A stretch of 45,653 bases of DNA from an actinobacterium SCGC AAA028-A23 (GCA_000378905.1 KB900584.1:12523-58175); one strand, 5' to 3'; numbered from the stretch's first letter, positions 10,071 to 20,843 are shown. The notes: generated from the sequence alone by a model not told the origin. Made by a program: numbers and translations.

Positions 10071-11969
10071 TTAGGAGTTCTCGTTTGCTCGCTTATTTTT
10101 TGAAGTAAGTCGAGCTCTAGTTGAACCATCCAAAATAACCTTTCGGATTCGAACCACCGCAGGGGTTACCTCAACGCACTCATCTTCACGACAAAACTCA
10201 AGAGCACCTTCCATATTTAATTTCTTGGCCGGAATTAATCGCTCAGATTCATCAGTTCCAGAGGCGCGCATATTTGTTAACTTCTTTTCTCGTACGCAGT
10301 TAACATCCATATCTTCACTTCGAGAGTTTTCGCCAATTACCATACCTTCATAAACTTCATCACCTGGTTCAACAAATATGGAACCACGATCTTGGGTGCC
10401 ATAAAGTGCGTAGCTGGTAACTGATCCCATTCGATCTGAAACTAATGAACCGGTTGAGCGAGTGCGCAGCTCACCATGCCATGCTTCATAACCATCAAAT
10501 ACATGGTGGAGTAATCCAGTTCCACGTGTTTCAGTTAAGAACTCAGTTCTAAAACCAATCAAACCTCGGGAAGGAACACGGTAATCAAGGCGGATCCAAC
10601 TTGTACCATGGTTAACCATCTGCTCCATGCGACCCTTACGAAGTGCCATCAACTGAGTAATCACACCTAAGTACTCCTCAGGTGCATCAATAGATAAGCG
10701 CTCCATCGGCTCATGAACCTTGCCATCAACCATCTTGGTAACAACTTGTGGCTTACCAACTGTTAACTCAAATCCTTCACGTTTCATAATTTCAACTAAT
10801 ACTGCAAGTTGTAACTCACCACGACCTTGCACCTCCCAGGTATCTGGGCGATCAGTGTTTAAAACTCGAAGGGACACATTTCCAACTAGCTCTGCATCAA
10901 GACGACCTTTAACTTGGCGAGCGGTTAATTTATTTCCACTCTTGCCAGCAAGGGGTGAGGTATTAATACCAATAGTCATCGAAATACTTGGCTCATCTAC
11001 GGTAATTAATGGCAGCGCATGTGGGTTTTCTAAATCAGCTAATGTCTCACCTAATGTGATGGTCTCAATTCCAGCCACCGCAATAATGTCTCCAGGGTGG
11101 GCCTCCATCGCTGGTACCCGCTCTAATGCTTCAGTAATTAATAGCTCTGAAACCTTAACTCGCTCAGTTGAACCATCGGTCTTAATCCAAGTAACTGATT
11201 GACCCTTCTTTATAACACCTTCTCGAACTCGACAAAGTGCAAGTCGACCTAGGAATGGAGATGAATCTAAGTTTGTAACATGTGCCTGCAATGGTGCACC
11301 CTCATGATATTCCGGTGCTGGAATTGCAGAAAATATTGTGTCAAATAAAACATCTAAGTTTTCCTTATTTGGCATGCCACCATCTGCTGGTCGATCAAGG
11401 GATGCCTTACCTGCTTTGGCAGATGCATAAACAATTGGAAACTCAATCTGATCTTCATTTGCATCTAAATCTAAGAAGAGTGCGTATGCCTCATCAACAA
11501 CCTCAGCAATACGTGAATCTGGTCGGTCAACCTTATTAATTACTAAAATAACTGGTAGATTTTTTTGCAGCGCTTTGCGAAGAACAAATCGAGTTTGTGG
11601 CAGTGGTCCCTCTGAGGCATCAACTAATAAAATTACGCCATCAACCATCTCTAATCCACGTTCAACCTCACCACCGAAATCAGCATGTCCTGGTGTGTCA
11701 ATAATATTTACAATCGTATCCCCGCGCTTTACTGCGGTGTTTTTTGCCAAGATTGTAATTCCTTTTTCGCGCTCTAGATCCATGGAATCCATCATGCGAT
11801 CTTGGCCTTCATCTTGTTTTTTATGAGCTGCAAATGCGCCAGATTGCCAAAGCATGGCATCTACCAAAGTTGTTTTACCATGATCTACGTGAGCAATGAT
11901 TGCCACATTTCGCAGGTTGTCGCGTTTTTTAACTGGCAGATCTTTTAGGTGTGCTTGTTTTTTAGACAT
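10071..11969 (-). CDS. typA: translational GTPase TypA/BipA
   Basis: NVAIIAHVDHGKTTLVD, DTPGHADFGGEVER, NKVDRPDSR; about 632 aa, full-length TypA architecture. Confidence 0.97.
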   Translation of the reverse strand: MSKKQAHLKDLPVKKRDNLRNVAIIAHVDHGKTTLVDAMLWQSGAFAAHKKQDEGQDRMMDSMDLEREKGITILAKNTAVKRGDTIVNIIDTPGHADFGGEVERGLEMVDGVILLVDASEGPLPQTRFVLRKALQKNLPVILVINKVDRPDSRIAEVVDEAYALFLDLDANEDQIEFPIVYASAKAGKASLDRPADGGMPNKENLDVLFDTIFSAIPAPEYHEGAPLQAHVTNLDSSPFLGRLALCRVREGVIKKGQSVTWIKTDGSTERVKVSELLITEALERVPAMEAHPGDIIAVAGIETITLGETLADLENPHALPLITVDEPSISMTIGINTSPLAGKSGNKLTARQVKGRLDAELVGNVSLRVLNTDRPDTWEVQGRGELQLAVLVEIMKREGFELTVGKPQVVTKMVDGKVHEPMERLSIDAPEEYLGVITQLMALRKGRMEQMVNHGTSWIRLDYRVPSRGLIGFRTEFLTETRGTGLLHHVFDGYEAWHGELRTRSTGSLVSDRMGSVTSYALYGTQDRGSIFVEPGDEVYEGMVIGENSRSEDMDVNCVREKKLTNMRASGTDESERLIPAKKLNMEGALEFCREDECVEVTPAVVRIRKVILDGSTRARLTSKNKRANENS

Positions 11970-13035
11970 TGAATCGAAACTCCACTACATCGCCATCGGC
12001 CATTATGTAATCCTTGCCTTCCATTCGCACCTTGCCATTGGCGCGGGCTTGCACCATTGATCCAGCAGCTACTAAATCATCAAAAGCTACAACCTCAGCT
12101 TTGATAAATCCTTTTTGAAAATCGGTGTGAATTACACCAGCCGCAGCTGGGGCAGAATCACCTTTATGAATCGTCCACGCTCTAGCTTCTTTAGGGCCGG
12201 CGGTCAGATATGTCTGTAATCCTAATGTATTAAATCCAACTCTTGCTAATGTGGTTAATCCTGGCTCAGTTAATCCGATTGATTTGAGCAATTCCAGCGC
12301 ATCTGCCTCATCTAAATCAGCAAGCTCAGCCTCAGTTTTAGCATCCAAGAAGATCGCCTCTGCAGGCTTTACCAATGCGGCTAACTCATCCCGTAATTTA
12401 TTATCTGATAATTCAGCAGCATCAACATTAAATACATATAAAAATGGTTTTGCTGTTAGTAGTTGTAATTCGGCTATCGCCTCAATATCAACCTTGCTGC
12501 CCCGAAGTAGTTGGCCATTATTTAATATCTCAGCCGCAGCCTTTGCCGCATTTAATACCGGCACCTTCTCCTTAACTGTCCGAACCTCTTTTTCAAGCCT
12601 GGGAATTGCTTTTTCTAATGTTTGTAAATCAGCTAAACAAAGTTCGGTATTAATAGTTTCCATATCTTTCTTTGGATCAACACTGCCATCAACATGGACT
12701 ACATCACCATCTTTAAAAACTCTTATCACCTGGCAAATTGCATCTGACTCCCTGATATTTGCTAAGAATTTATTTCCAAGACCTGCACCTTCAGATGCAC
12801 CCTTAACAATGCCTGCGATATCAACAAAGGAGACAGCAGCTGGCAATATTTTTTCGGAGCTAAATATTTTGGCAAGAACTGCCAAGCGATCATCTGGTAC
12901 TCCCACTACCCCAACATTGGGTTCGATTGTGGCAAAGGGGTAGTTGGCAGCTAGAACATTGTTTTTAGTCAGCGCATTAAAAAGGGTGGATTTACCCACA
13001 TTTGGCAGACCGACGATTCCGATTGAGAGGCTCAC
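11962..13035 (-). CDS. ychF: redox-regulated ATPase YchF (Obg family)
   Basis: IGIVGLPNVGKSTLFNALT, NYPFATIEPNVGVV, C-terminal TGS-like domain DFQKGFIKAEVVAFDDL. Confidence 0.97.
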   Translation of the reverse strand: MSLSIGIVGLPNVGKSTLFNALTKNNVLAANYPFATIEPNVGVVGVPDDRLAVLAKIFSSEKILPAAVSFVDIAGIVKGASEGAGLGNKFLANIRESDAICQVIRVFKDGDVVHVDGSVDPKKDMETINTELCLADLQTLEKAIPRLEKEVRTVKEKVPVLNAAKAAAEILNNGQLLRGSKVDIEAIAELQLLTAKPFLYVFNVDAAELSDNKLRDELAALVKPAEAIFLDAKTEAELADLDEADALELLKSIGLTEPGLTTLARVGFNTLGLQTYLTAGPKEARAWTIHKGDSAPAAAGVIHTDFQKGFIKAEVVAFDDLVAAGSMVQARANGKVRMEGKDYIMADGDVVEFRFNV

Positions 13036-13086
13036 AAGGGGTTAAGCCTACGCAAGATTGTCACCGATTCCTGCCACTATAACCCC

Positions 13087-14232
13087 ATGCCCGCCTCAAT
13101 CATTACCCTGCTGATCGGCCTTGCTGCCGGTGGTGTGATTGGCTATTTGATTAAAGCCCTTCGCAGCAAAGCAAGTGGTGATAACTCTGCTCTGCTAGAT
13201 GATTACAAGCGCCAATTAGAGGCTGAGCGGGGCAAGACCGAGAATGCAATTAAATTAACCGCTGAGTTAACTGCAATGAAATCAACAGTTGAGAAATTAT
13301 CTGTGCAATCTAATGAGGCAAATCGGATTAGAACCGAGGCTGAGGCAAAGCTTGAAACCACAATTAATGAGATGCGAAGAGCAAGTGAATCAATCTTTGA
13401 TGAGACCAAGAAAATAGCTGGTGCTTTATCTAACTCACAAGCACGTGGAAAATTTGGTGAGGCGCAATTAGAACTTTTACTGCAATCAGCAGGGCTTAGA
13501 GAAAATCATGAGTACACCAGACAAAAATCCACAACTGATGCTGACTCATCCGGTATTCCAGATATCACAGTAAAGATGCCAGGTGGCAGTGCAATATTTA
13601 TTGATTCAAAGTTTCCCTTTGATCGCTTCCTAGATGCATTTGGTACTGATGTGCAAAGTGAGCGGGATGAGTACTTGCAAGCACACACCAAAGATTTATT
13701 AAAACATGTTGAGGCATTGGCAAAGCGTGGCTACCACAAATCTGCTGGCTCACCAGATTTTGTAGTTTTGTTTGTGCCATTTGAAACCCTACTTGCTGAA
13801 GCGTTGCGAATTGATCCAGCCTTCTTAGAAAAAGCATTTAAGTTAAATGTAACGGTGGCAACCCCAACCTCAATGATGGCGCTACTTCGCACCATTGGCT
13901 ATATCTTCACCCGCAACAAATTAGCTGATAACGCCGATGAGATTCAAAAGGTTGCCAACACCTTCTTAAAGAATATAACTCTGCTGCATGGCAAAATCGT
14001 TGCAGTTGGCAAAGCGATCTCACAAACAACTAAAGCTTATGAGGATCTAATTCCAACCGCTGAGCGGACTGTTTTAAGTCCGGCGAGAAGAATTCATAAC
14101 TTAGGTGTGAGTGGAGATAAAGATAAATTAGCAATTGAGTATCCAGAATCACCTGGTGAGGTAAGAGAGTTAAAGGCGATCTCACCCGATGATGATTTTA
14201 TTGAGGTCGAAGAGATTGAAGGAGATAAGTAA
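13087..14232 (+). CDS. rmuC: DNA recombination protein RmuC
   Basis: N-terminal TM and coiled coil followed by ARGKFGEAQLELLLQSAGL and IFIDSKFPFDRF RmuC-domain signatures. Confidence 0.93.
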   Translation: MPASIITLLIGLAAGGVIGYLIKALRSKASGDNSALLDDYKRQLEAERGKTENAIKLTAELTAMKSTVEKLSVQSNEANRIRTEAEAKLETTINEMRRASESIFDETKKIAGALSNSQARGKFGEAQLELLLQSAGLRENHEYTRQKSTTDADSSGIPDITVKMPGGSAIFIDSKFPFDRFLDAFGTDVQSERDEYLQAHTKDLLKHVEALAKRGYHKSAGSPDFVVLFVPFETLLAEALRIDPAFLEKAFKLNVTVATPTSMMALLRTIGYIFTRNKLADNADEIQKVANTFLKNITLLHGKIVAVGKAISQTTKAYEDLIPTAERTVLSPARRIHNLGVSGDKDKLAIEYPESPGEVRELKAISPDDDFIEVEEIEGDK

Positions 14233-14649
14233 TTGAGTAATTTGCCAATTAATTCACCAATCAAAGGACCGGGTTTAACAAAGCCTGGTGTGGTAATTCT
14301 GCAATTTGTAGTTATCTTCTTCTTTGAAGCAATTGAAATCTTATTTAGAAACTCACTCGGCATCATTACCTGCCTTGCTATCTGGATCGCCTTTTTTGGT
14401 GCGATTTACTTAGGAAGATCTGGCACTGCATATGTAACTGCAGTGGCGCCACCTATTTCTTTATTGTTCTCTTCAATTCTTTTAATGCCAACCTTAGGTG
14501 AATCATCATTTGCTCCAACTAAATTGTTGGTGGATTTAGTTGCCGGGCTAGCCTCTGTGTCCTTTTACCTACTAAGTGGCGCTGCTGTTGCTTGGTTTAT
14601 CTGGTTCAAGCGCGAGCGCAATAACTCATTACCTGCCAGCAGCTTTTAA
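14233..14649 (+). CDS. small integral membrane protein, DUF6542-like
   Basis: TTG start directly adjacent to rmuC stop; four hydrophobic segments; position next to rmuC/ispH typical of actinobacteria. Confidence 0.6.
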   Translation: MSNLPINSPIKGPGLTKPGVVILQFVVIFFFEAIEILFRNSLGIITCLAIWIAFFGAIYLGRSGTAYVTAVAPPISLLFSSILLMPTLGESSFAPTKLLVDLVAGLASVSFYLLSGAAVAWFIWFKRERNNSLPASSF

Positions 14650-15594
14650 ATCTTTTCTAAGCTCAGGTGGAATTGCAAATAACAAATGCTCTTCAGTGGC
14701 AGTAACTGTCTCAACATCACTAAATCCACGATCTGCCAACCAAGTTAGTAAATCCTTAACTAATATCTCAGGCACTGATGCACCGCTGCTGACTCCAATA
14801 GTATTTACATTCTCTAACCACTCATCTTTTGCCTCTGCTGCATAATCAATTAAATAAGCAGCCTTTGCTCCGTATTCAAGTGAGACCTCAACTAATCGAA
14901 CTGAGTTAGAGGAGTTGGTGGAGCCGACTACCAAAACTAAATCAGCTTGTGGTGCTATCTCTTTAATCGCTACCTGACGGTTTTGAGTTGCATAACAGAT
15001 GTCATCACTTGGTGGATCAATTAAATTTGGAAATCGCTTGCGCAGCTCTGCCACAGTGGCAAGAGTTTCATCCACACTTAATGTGGTTTGGGATAGCCAA
15101 GCTACCTTGTTCTCATCTCGCACCTTAATATTTTTGATACTTTCAACACCATCTACTAATTGAATATTCTCTGGTGCCTCTCCTGCTGTGCCATCAACCT
15201 CTTCATGGCCCTCATGACCAATTAACAAAATGTCATAATCATCTGAGGCAAAACGTCTTGCTTCATGGTGAACCTTTGTTACCAATGGGCAGGTGGCATC
15301 AATTGTTTTAAGGTTTCGATCTGCTGCACTTTGATGAACTGCAGGGGAAACGCCATGGGCTGAGAAAACTACAATCTTTCCCTCTGGTACCTCATCAGTT
15401 TCATCAACAAATATTGCACCCCGTGCCTCCAAAGTTTGCACCACATGTTTATTGTGAACAATTTGTTTTCTCACATAAACCGGAGCACCATAAAGATCTA
15501 AAGCTTTTTCAACAGTAATTACCGCGCGATCAACGCCAGCGCAGTAGCCACGAGGTGCTGCAAGTAATACTCGTTTTTTGCTCACCTGGCTCAT
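14629..15594 (-). CDS. ispH: 4-hydroxy-3-methylbut-2-enyl diphosphate reductase
   Basis: [45 protein letters not shown] motifs. Confidence 0.97.
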   Translation of the reverse strand: MSQVSKKRVLLAAPRGYCAGVDRAVITVEKALDLYGAPVYVRKQIVHNKHVVQTLEARGAIFVDETDEVPEGKIVVFSAHGVSPAVHQSAADRNLKTIDATCPLVTKVHHEARRFASDDYDILLIGHEGHEEVDGTAGEAPENIQLVDGVESIKNIKVRDENKVAWLSQTTLSVDETLATVAELRKRFPNLIDPPSDDICYATQNRQVAIKEIAPQADLVLVVGSTNSSNSVRLVEVSLEYGAKAAYLIDYAAEAKDEWLENVNTIGVSSGASVPEILVKDLLTWLADRGFSDVETVTATEEHLLFAIPPELRKDLKAAGR

Positions 15595-15637
15595 GTGCTC
15601 ATCCTAATTGATCATAGAAGTGAGTAGATTTAGCCCC

Positions 15638-17293
15638 ATGGCTCCTGAGTTCACCTACGAGGATTTACTGCCAATTGGGCCAGATACAACCGAGTATCGG
15701 CTGATTTCAAATGCTGGTGTGAGCACCTTCACCGCCGATGGCAAAGAGTTCTTAAAGGTCTCAAAGGATGCGATCAATAATTTAACCCAGGTTGCACTTC
15801 ATGACATTTCACATTACCTGCGCAGTGAGCATCTTGGTCAATTAGCAAGTATTTTGACCGATCCAGAAAGCTCTCCTAATGATCGCTTTGTTGCAACTGA
15901 TTTATTAAAAAATGCCAACATCTCAGCTGGTGGAGTACTACCAATGTGTCAGGACACTGGCACTGCAATTGTGATGGGTAAAAAAGGACAACAGGTTTTA
16001 ACTGAGGAGAAGGATGAGATCTCAATATCTAAAGGAGTTTATGAGGCATATACCAAATTAAATCTTCGCTACTCCCAACTTGCCCCAGTTACCACTTGGG
16101 AGGAGAAAAACACCGGCAACAATTTGCCAGCCCAAATTGAGATTTACTCAGACACCGATCATCCAAATGAGTACAACTTTTTATTTATTGCCAAAGGTGG
16201 CGGAAGTGCAAACAAATCATTTTTATATCAGGAGACCAAAGCGGTTTTAAACCCAACCTCCTTTATGAGTTGGTTGGATGAAAAACTTCGATCCCTTGGC
16301 ACCTCAGCTTGTCCGCCGTATCACTTAGTGGTGGTAATTGGTGGCACAAGTGCTGAATACACCGTCAAAGCTGCAAAGCTTGCCAGCACTAAATATTTAG
16401 ATTCACTTCCAACCAAAGGAGATGCTAAAACTGGTCATGGTTTTCGCGATCTTGAGTTAGAGAAAGAGATTTTAAAATTAACTCAAAATATTGGAATTGG
16501 CGCCCAATTTGGTGGAAAGTATTTTTGTCATGATGTGCGAGTGGTGCGTCTGCCCCGACATGGTGCCTCGCTGCCAATTGCAATTGCAGTTTCCTGTTCG
16601 GCAGATCGCCAAGTAAAGGCCAAGATCACTAAAGATGGCGTCTTTATTGAAAAACTTGAGACCGATCCTGCGCACTTCCTGCCAGCTGCAACAAATGAGG
16701 ATTTAGATGGACCAGAGATCAACATTGATTTATCTGCACCAATGGCTCAAATTCGAAAAGAGCTTTCAAAGCATCCAGTTAAAACTAGAGTTTTACTAAC
16801 CGGAACAATGGTTGTGGCACGGGATTTAGCCCATGCTAAATTAAAAGAGTTATTAGATGCTGGAAAACCACTTCCTGATTACTTCAAAAACCATGCGGTT
16901 TATTACGCAGGTCCTGCAAAAACTCCCGCCGGTTACGCCTCCGGCTCATTTGGACCAACCACTGCTGGTCGAATGGATTCCTATGTTGAACAATTCCAAG
17001 CTGCCGGTGGCTCACTGATTATGTTGGCTAAGGGAAATAGATCTGAGATGGTCTCTGCTGCTTGCAAAAGATATGGCGGGTTTTATCTAGGTTCAATTGG
17101 TGGACCTGCAGCCAGACTTGCGCAAGATTGTATAAAAAAGGTTGAGGCTTTAGATTATGAAGAGTTGGGAATGGAAGCGATCTGGAAGATTGAGGTGGAA
17201 AACTTTCCCGCATTTATAATTATTGATGATAAGGGAAATGATTTCTATGCCCAAACTCGAAAACCATTAAGTATTGGTAAAAAACCTAACTAA
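15638..17293 (+). CDS. class I (Fe-S) fumarate hydratase
   Basis: [73 protein letters not shown]; start moved from 15608 to ATG 15638. Confidence 0.93.
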   Translation: MAPEFTYEDLLPIGPDTTEYRLISNAGVSTFTADGKEFLKVSKDAINNLTQVALHDISHYLRSEHLGQLASILTDPESSPNDRFVATDLLKNANISAGGVLPMCQDTGTAIVMGKKGQQVLTEEKDEISISKGVYEAYTKLNLRYSQLAPVTTWEEKNTGNNLPAQIEIYSDTDHPNEYNFLFIAKGGGSANKSFLYQETKAVLNPTSFMSWLDEKLRSLGTSACPPYHLVVVIGGTSAEYTVKAAKLASTKYLDSLPTKGDAKTGHGFRDLELEKEILKLTQNIGIGAQFGGKYFCHDVRVVRLPRHGASLPIAIAVSCSADRQVKAKITKDGVFIEKLETDPAHFLPAATNEDLDGPEINIDLSAPMAQIRKELSKHPVKTRVLLTGTMVVARDLAHAKLKELLDAGKPLPDYFKNHAVYYAGPAKTPAGYASGSFGPTTAGRMDSYVEQFQAAGGSLIMLAKGNRSEMVSAACKRYGGFYLGSIGGPAARLAQDCIKKVEALDYEELGMEAIWKIEVENFPAFIIIDDKGNDFYAQTRKPLSIGKKPN

Positions 17294-17303
17294 CAAAAAG
17301 CTT

Positions 17304-17906
17304 TTAGTACCAGTTTGACCGTTTTGATTTACTCCAGGCCGCACATGGATACTCATATCGTTCATCAATATATTTAAGACCCCAAGTAATTTGGGTAACC
17401 GGGTTGGTGCGCCAATCGGTTCCAACAATCTCCATCTTGGTAGCAGGAAGTGCCTGGGCTATTCCATGAGCTCCTGAGCTTTTGTTTCTTGCCTTGTAAT
17501 TCCAATGGCTCTCTTTGGTCCAAAGTTGATCAAGACAGGTGAACTGCTTCTCTGACCATTTGTAATTTGCTGCGATTAACTCTTTTGCGATCTGCCTTGC
17601 CCCATCTGGCTGGCGGGCTAGATCAACCTTTCTAGATGCAACTGATATCAATGCCATAGATGCCGCATCCACCGTCTTGATTGCATCAAGCTCTAATAGG
17701 GATGGGGTTGGGTCAAACTCAGCACCTGGCACCTCAGGGGTTGCCACCTCGAGATTGCTTTGCACCATTGGAATGGTTACTGAAAATTGAAGATTGCTTG
17801 ATGCATAAGCTGGCTCTGCGATCAGAAGGAAAAATGCCAAAAGGGCAGCGGTTAAGGAGGCGCGACGAACCGTCGGCGCATGGGTCATGTTGGCTGATGC
17901 CTTCAT
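17304..17906 (-). CDS. secreted lytic transglycosylase (SLT-like domain)
   Basis: N-terminal signal peptide; LDQLWTKESHWNYKARNKSSGAHGIAQALPATKM...GLKYIDERY; Shine-Dalgarno AAGGAGGGG. Confidence 0.85.
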   Translation of the reverse strand: MKASANMTHAPTVRRASLTAALLAFFLLIAEPAYASSNLQFSVTIPMVQSNLEVATPEVPGAEFDPTPSLLELDAIKTVDAASMALISVASRKVDLARQPDGARQIAKELIAANYKWSEKQFTCLDQLWTKESHWNYKARNKSSGAHGIAQALPATKMEIVGTDWRTNPVTQITWGLKYIDERYEYPCAAWSKSKRSNWY

Positions 17907-17916
17907 AAATACCCCT

Positions 17917-18002
17917 CCTTAATCTGCCAAGAGCCCTCTGTTAGGCCTTTGGAACTGTTTATAGGGTGGCAGCCAGGGTTGGCATGGGCAACTTTATTAA
18001 GG
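17917..18002 (-). promoter_or_regulatory. candidate structured 5' leader that pairs over the Shine-Dalgarno of the transglycosylase gene
   Basis: RNA-sense CCUUAAU (18002-17996) complementary to AUUAAGG (17923-17917), which overlaps the SD; nested UGCCAA/UUGGCA and CCCU/AGGG stems. Confidence 0.5.
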
Positions 18003-18108
18003 CGCGTGGCGCGATTATGTTTATATTCACAGGTCATACAAGATGTAAAACCGCAGGTCAGAAAGGGTAAAGTCCGATTTTTCCTATATGTCGCAAGAGG
18101 GGTAAAAA

Positions 18109-19461
18109 TCAGTTTGAGAAGTTAATTGGCTCCTCAAGCAGCTCAGTCACAAGGGCTGCAATCTGGGATCTCTCACTTCGAGTCAAGGTGATGTGGGCAA
18201 ATAGCGGATGACCCTTTAAGGATTCAACCACAGCAACCACGCCATCATGCCTGCCCACCCGCAGGTTATCCCGCTGGGCGATGTCATGGGTTAGGACAAC
18301 CCGGGAGCCTTGGCCAATTCGAGAGAGCACTGTAAGTAGGACCCCTCGTTCTAAGGATTGGGCCTCATCAACAATTACAAAAGAGTCATGAAGGGAGCGA
18401 CCTCTTATATGGGTCAGCGGTAGGACCTCAATTAATCCCCGCTCCACCACCTCATCTAATACTTGTTGGCTAACCAAAGCACCTAGGGTGTCAAAAACTG
18501 CTTGGGCCCAAGGGGACATCTTTTCATTTTCAGTTCCAGGTAGGTAACCAAGCTCTTGGCCACCAACAGCATAAAGCGGGCGGAAGATAACTACTTTTTT
18601 ATGTAATCGCTTTTCTAATACCGCCTCTAAACCAGCAGATAATGCCAAGGCACTTTTACCAGTTCCAGCACGTCCTCCGAGGGAGACAATTCCAATCTCA
18701 GGATCTAGCAAGATATCTAGCGCAACCCGTTGTTCAGCACTTCGCCCATGCAAACCAAATGCTGAGCGATCTCCCCTTACCAACTGCAATCTTTTATCTG
18801 GCATGACTCTTGCTAAGGCACTGCCCTTTTCAGAGTGCAAGACCACTCCGGTGTGACAAGGGTGATTTTTTCCAATCTCATGAACAATTTTTTCATTCTC
18901 ATAAAGTGAATCAATTACTGTTGAGCCAACACTCTCCTCAACCATTCCAGAGTAACTACTAGTACTTGCCAACTCAGCCCGATACTCCTGCGCTTCAACT
19001 CCAACAGATGATGCCTTGACCCGCAATGGCAGATCTTTTGTTACCAATACAACTTTGCGGCCATCGGCCATAAGATTTTTAGCAATTGCTAAAATCCTTG
19101 AATCATTGGTGCCATCTCGCAAAAATCCTGCTGGCAATTTTGAGGTGTCAGAGTGGTTTAACTCAACTGATAATGAGCCACCCTCATCATTGATATTGAT
19201 TGGTTGATCAAGCCGGCCGCTTTTAACCCGCAGATCATCAAGAGCGCGTAGGGCAGCCCGGGCGAAGTAGCCCAAATCTGGATGATCGCGCTTGCTCTCT
19301 AACTCACTAATTACGGTGATTGGAATAATCACCTCATGCTCGGCAAATCTGCTTAATGCCACTGGGTCAGCTAGTAAAACGCTTGTGTCTAACACATAGG
19401 TCACGCGGACAGGTTGCGGTTGGTTTGCTACTGATTTTAAGACAATAGATTCACTAGCCAA
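18109..19461 (-). CDS. PIN domain - PhoH ATPase fusion (PhoH2-like)
   Basis: N-terminal [15 protein letters not shown]; PhoH ATPase [28 protein letters not shown] start. Confidence 0.92.
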   Translation of the reverse strand: MASESIVLKSVANQPQPVRVTYVLDTSVLLADPVALSRFAEHEVIIPITVISELESKRDHPDLGYFARAALRALDDLRVKSGRLDQPININDEGGSLSVELNHSDTSKLPAGFLRDGTNDSRILAIAKNLMADGRKVVLVTKDLPLRVKASSVGVEAQEYRAELASTSSYSGMVEESVGSTVIDSLYENEKIVHEIGKNHPCHTGVVLHSEKGSALARVMPDKRLQLVRGDRSAFGLHGRSAEQRVALDILLDPEIGIVSLGGRAGTGKSALALSAGLEAVLEKRLHKKVVIFRPLYAVGGQELGYLPGTENEKMSPWAQAVFDTLGALVSQQVLDEVVERGLIEVLPLTHIRGRSLHDSFVIVDEAQSLERGVLLTVLSRIGQGSRVVLTHDIAQRDNLRVGRHDGVVAVVESLKGHPLFAHITLTRSERSQIAALVTELLEEPINFSN

Positions 19462-19588
19462 TTACTATCATCGCAATCTGTTTAATTGTGCCTTGGGTTT
19501 TGGAAGATAGGTAAAGGGTAAATAACCAAACTTAAATATTGGTGGCAACACGCAAGCGGTAAAGATTAAGTTTAGGTAAAGGCTTTAA

Positions 19589-19888
19589 TTACCACTGCCC
19601 GCTTTTTACCCTGCGCTCAATCCAGATCGAGGCGACTGGCAAGGTGCCAGCGAGAAGAAATAGAGCAGTGCTAACAAGGGACTTTCGCTTAACCATACAA
19701 AGGATTAGGGCTGCAACTAAATAAACTGGATAGGTAAAGCCATGCACAATTGGAATCCAGATGAATTGTTCATAAAAGGTTGGGCTAGAGACAAGATACT
19801 TAGCTGGCATATAAACAAACCAAAGCAAAAGTGACATAACCCCGGCCCAAAGAGCCCAGAATCGGAAAAAGAGAGTTATTCGCCTCAT
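19589..19888 (-). CDS. DUF3817 family membrane protein
   Basis: 100-aa three-TM protein with IPIVHGFTYPVYLVAA motif; ATGA overlap with SURF1 gene. Confidence 0.8.
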   Translation of the reverse strand: MRRITLFFRFWALWAGVMSLLLWFVYMPAKYLVSSPTFYEQFIWIPIVHGFTYPVYLVAALILCMVKRKSLVSTALFLLAGTLPVASIWIERRVKSGQW

Positions 19889-20625
19889 TTTTTTACACCA
19901 ACTTTCTTAGCCTTACTTATCTTGCCATTTACCTTATCGCCCTTGGCTCTAAATTGCGGAAAGGCTGGTGCGATCAACAGTAGAAGTCCCATAAACCACC
20001 AGACCACAACATAGGAGATGTGTTGCCAATAAAAGCCAGGCAGGCGCTGAGATATTTGTGGTGTTGGCACATCTGTTAACTCACTCACCTTTGAGTTTGC
20101 TAGCTTTTCTGATTGCAAGATTATGTAACCATCATATAAAAATGGATTTTCCTTACTAACTACTAAAGCAGGATCAATTCGAGAAAGCTCACCTGGCTTT
20201 GCAAATGCACGATCAACATTTTGCCGTGGGTATAGCCGCCCAGTAATAGAAACTGGTTGATCAATTAGATCAAACTCATTCGCTAAAACCTCTCGCACTA
20301 CCAATACCGCATGTCCTGTGCTTAGTTTTAATAATCGAACATCAAAATTTGCAAGCTGATCCTCTGAGAGCTTTTGATCTCTTGCAATGTAAGAGGTTGA
20401 GTAAGTGCCATCGGCTGACACAATTCGGTTAACCGCTTTGATCGGCATATTCATACCAGGTGAGGCGATTTTATTTAACTCAATTAATGGTTGATCTGGC
20501 TTTGGCGCCGTTGCAACATTTAAAGCTTGCGCCCGATGTAGTTGCCAAATACCTAATTCATAGCAGGCATAAATAAGTGAAAGCCAAATTAAAATAGTGG
20601 CAGCTCGACTGAGCATTTGTTTCAT
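19885..20625 (-). CDS. SURF1 family cytochrome oxidase biogenesis protein
   Basis: N- and C-terminal TM helices, GxYxWQHxxYVVVWWFMG C-terminal signature, ITGRLYP. Confidence 0.85.
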   Translation of the reverse strand: MKQMLSRAATILIWLSLIYACYELGIWQLHRAQALNVATAPKPDQPLIELNKIASPGMNMPIKAVNRIVSADGTYSTSYIARDQKLSEDQLANFDVRLLKLSTGHAVLVVREVLANEFDLIDQPVSITGRLYPRQNVDRAFAKPGELSRIDPALVVSKENPFLYDGYIILQSEKLANSKVSELTDVPTPQISQRLPGFYWQHISYVVVWWFMGLLLLIAPAFPQFRAKGDKVNGKISKAKKVGVKK

Positions 20626-20636
20626 AATGGGTAAAA

Positions 20637-20774
20637 CTACTCTTGATCTTTACGGTCAACTAATCTCTTATATCTGCGATAAAAACTAACCATCAAAACA
20701 ACCATCGCTAAACTTAAGAAAATCATGGTTAGGGAACCTGCCACACCCATATCAAAGCTTTTTACCTCATCCAT
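20637..20774 (-). CDS. 45-aa single-pass membrane protein (MDEVKSFDMGVAGSLTMIFLSLAMVVLMVSFYRRYKRLVDRKDQE)
   Basis: Not in the ORF track (below length cut-off); ATG preceded by AGGAGAG; acidic N-term, TM, basic C-term; directly upstream of SURF1. Confidence 0.6.
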   Translation of the reverse strand: MDEVKSFDMGVAGSLTMIFLSLAMVVLMVSFYRRYKRLVDRKDQE

Positions 20775-20843
20775 AATCTCTCCTCTTTAACCTGGTGAGA
20801 TAAGCCTACTTAACCATTGCATAAATAGATCTACAATAAGGGT

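Noticed and set aside
10720-11202. 160-aa plus-strand ORF
   Set aside because: Antisense to the strongly conserved typA; no independent support.
12251-12943. 230-aa plus-strand ORF
   Set aside because: Antisense to ychF in a matching frame; Ser/Ala-rich mirror composition, no recognisable motifs, so a codon-usage artefact.
17907-18108. Canonical ydaO/yuaA c-di-AMP riboswitch
   Set aside because: The context fits, but the conserved GGGGUUAAU/GGAGGAACC-type segments I remember are not present; reported instead as an unclassified structured leader.
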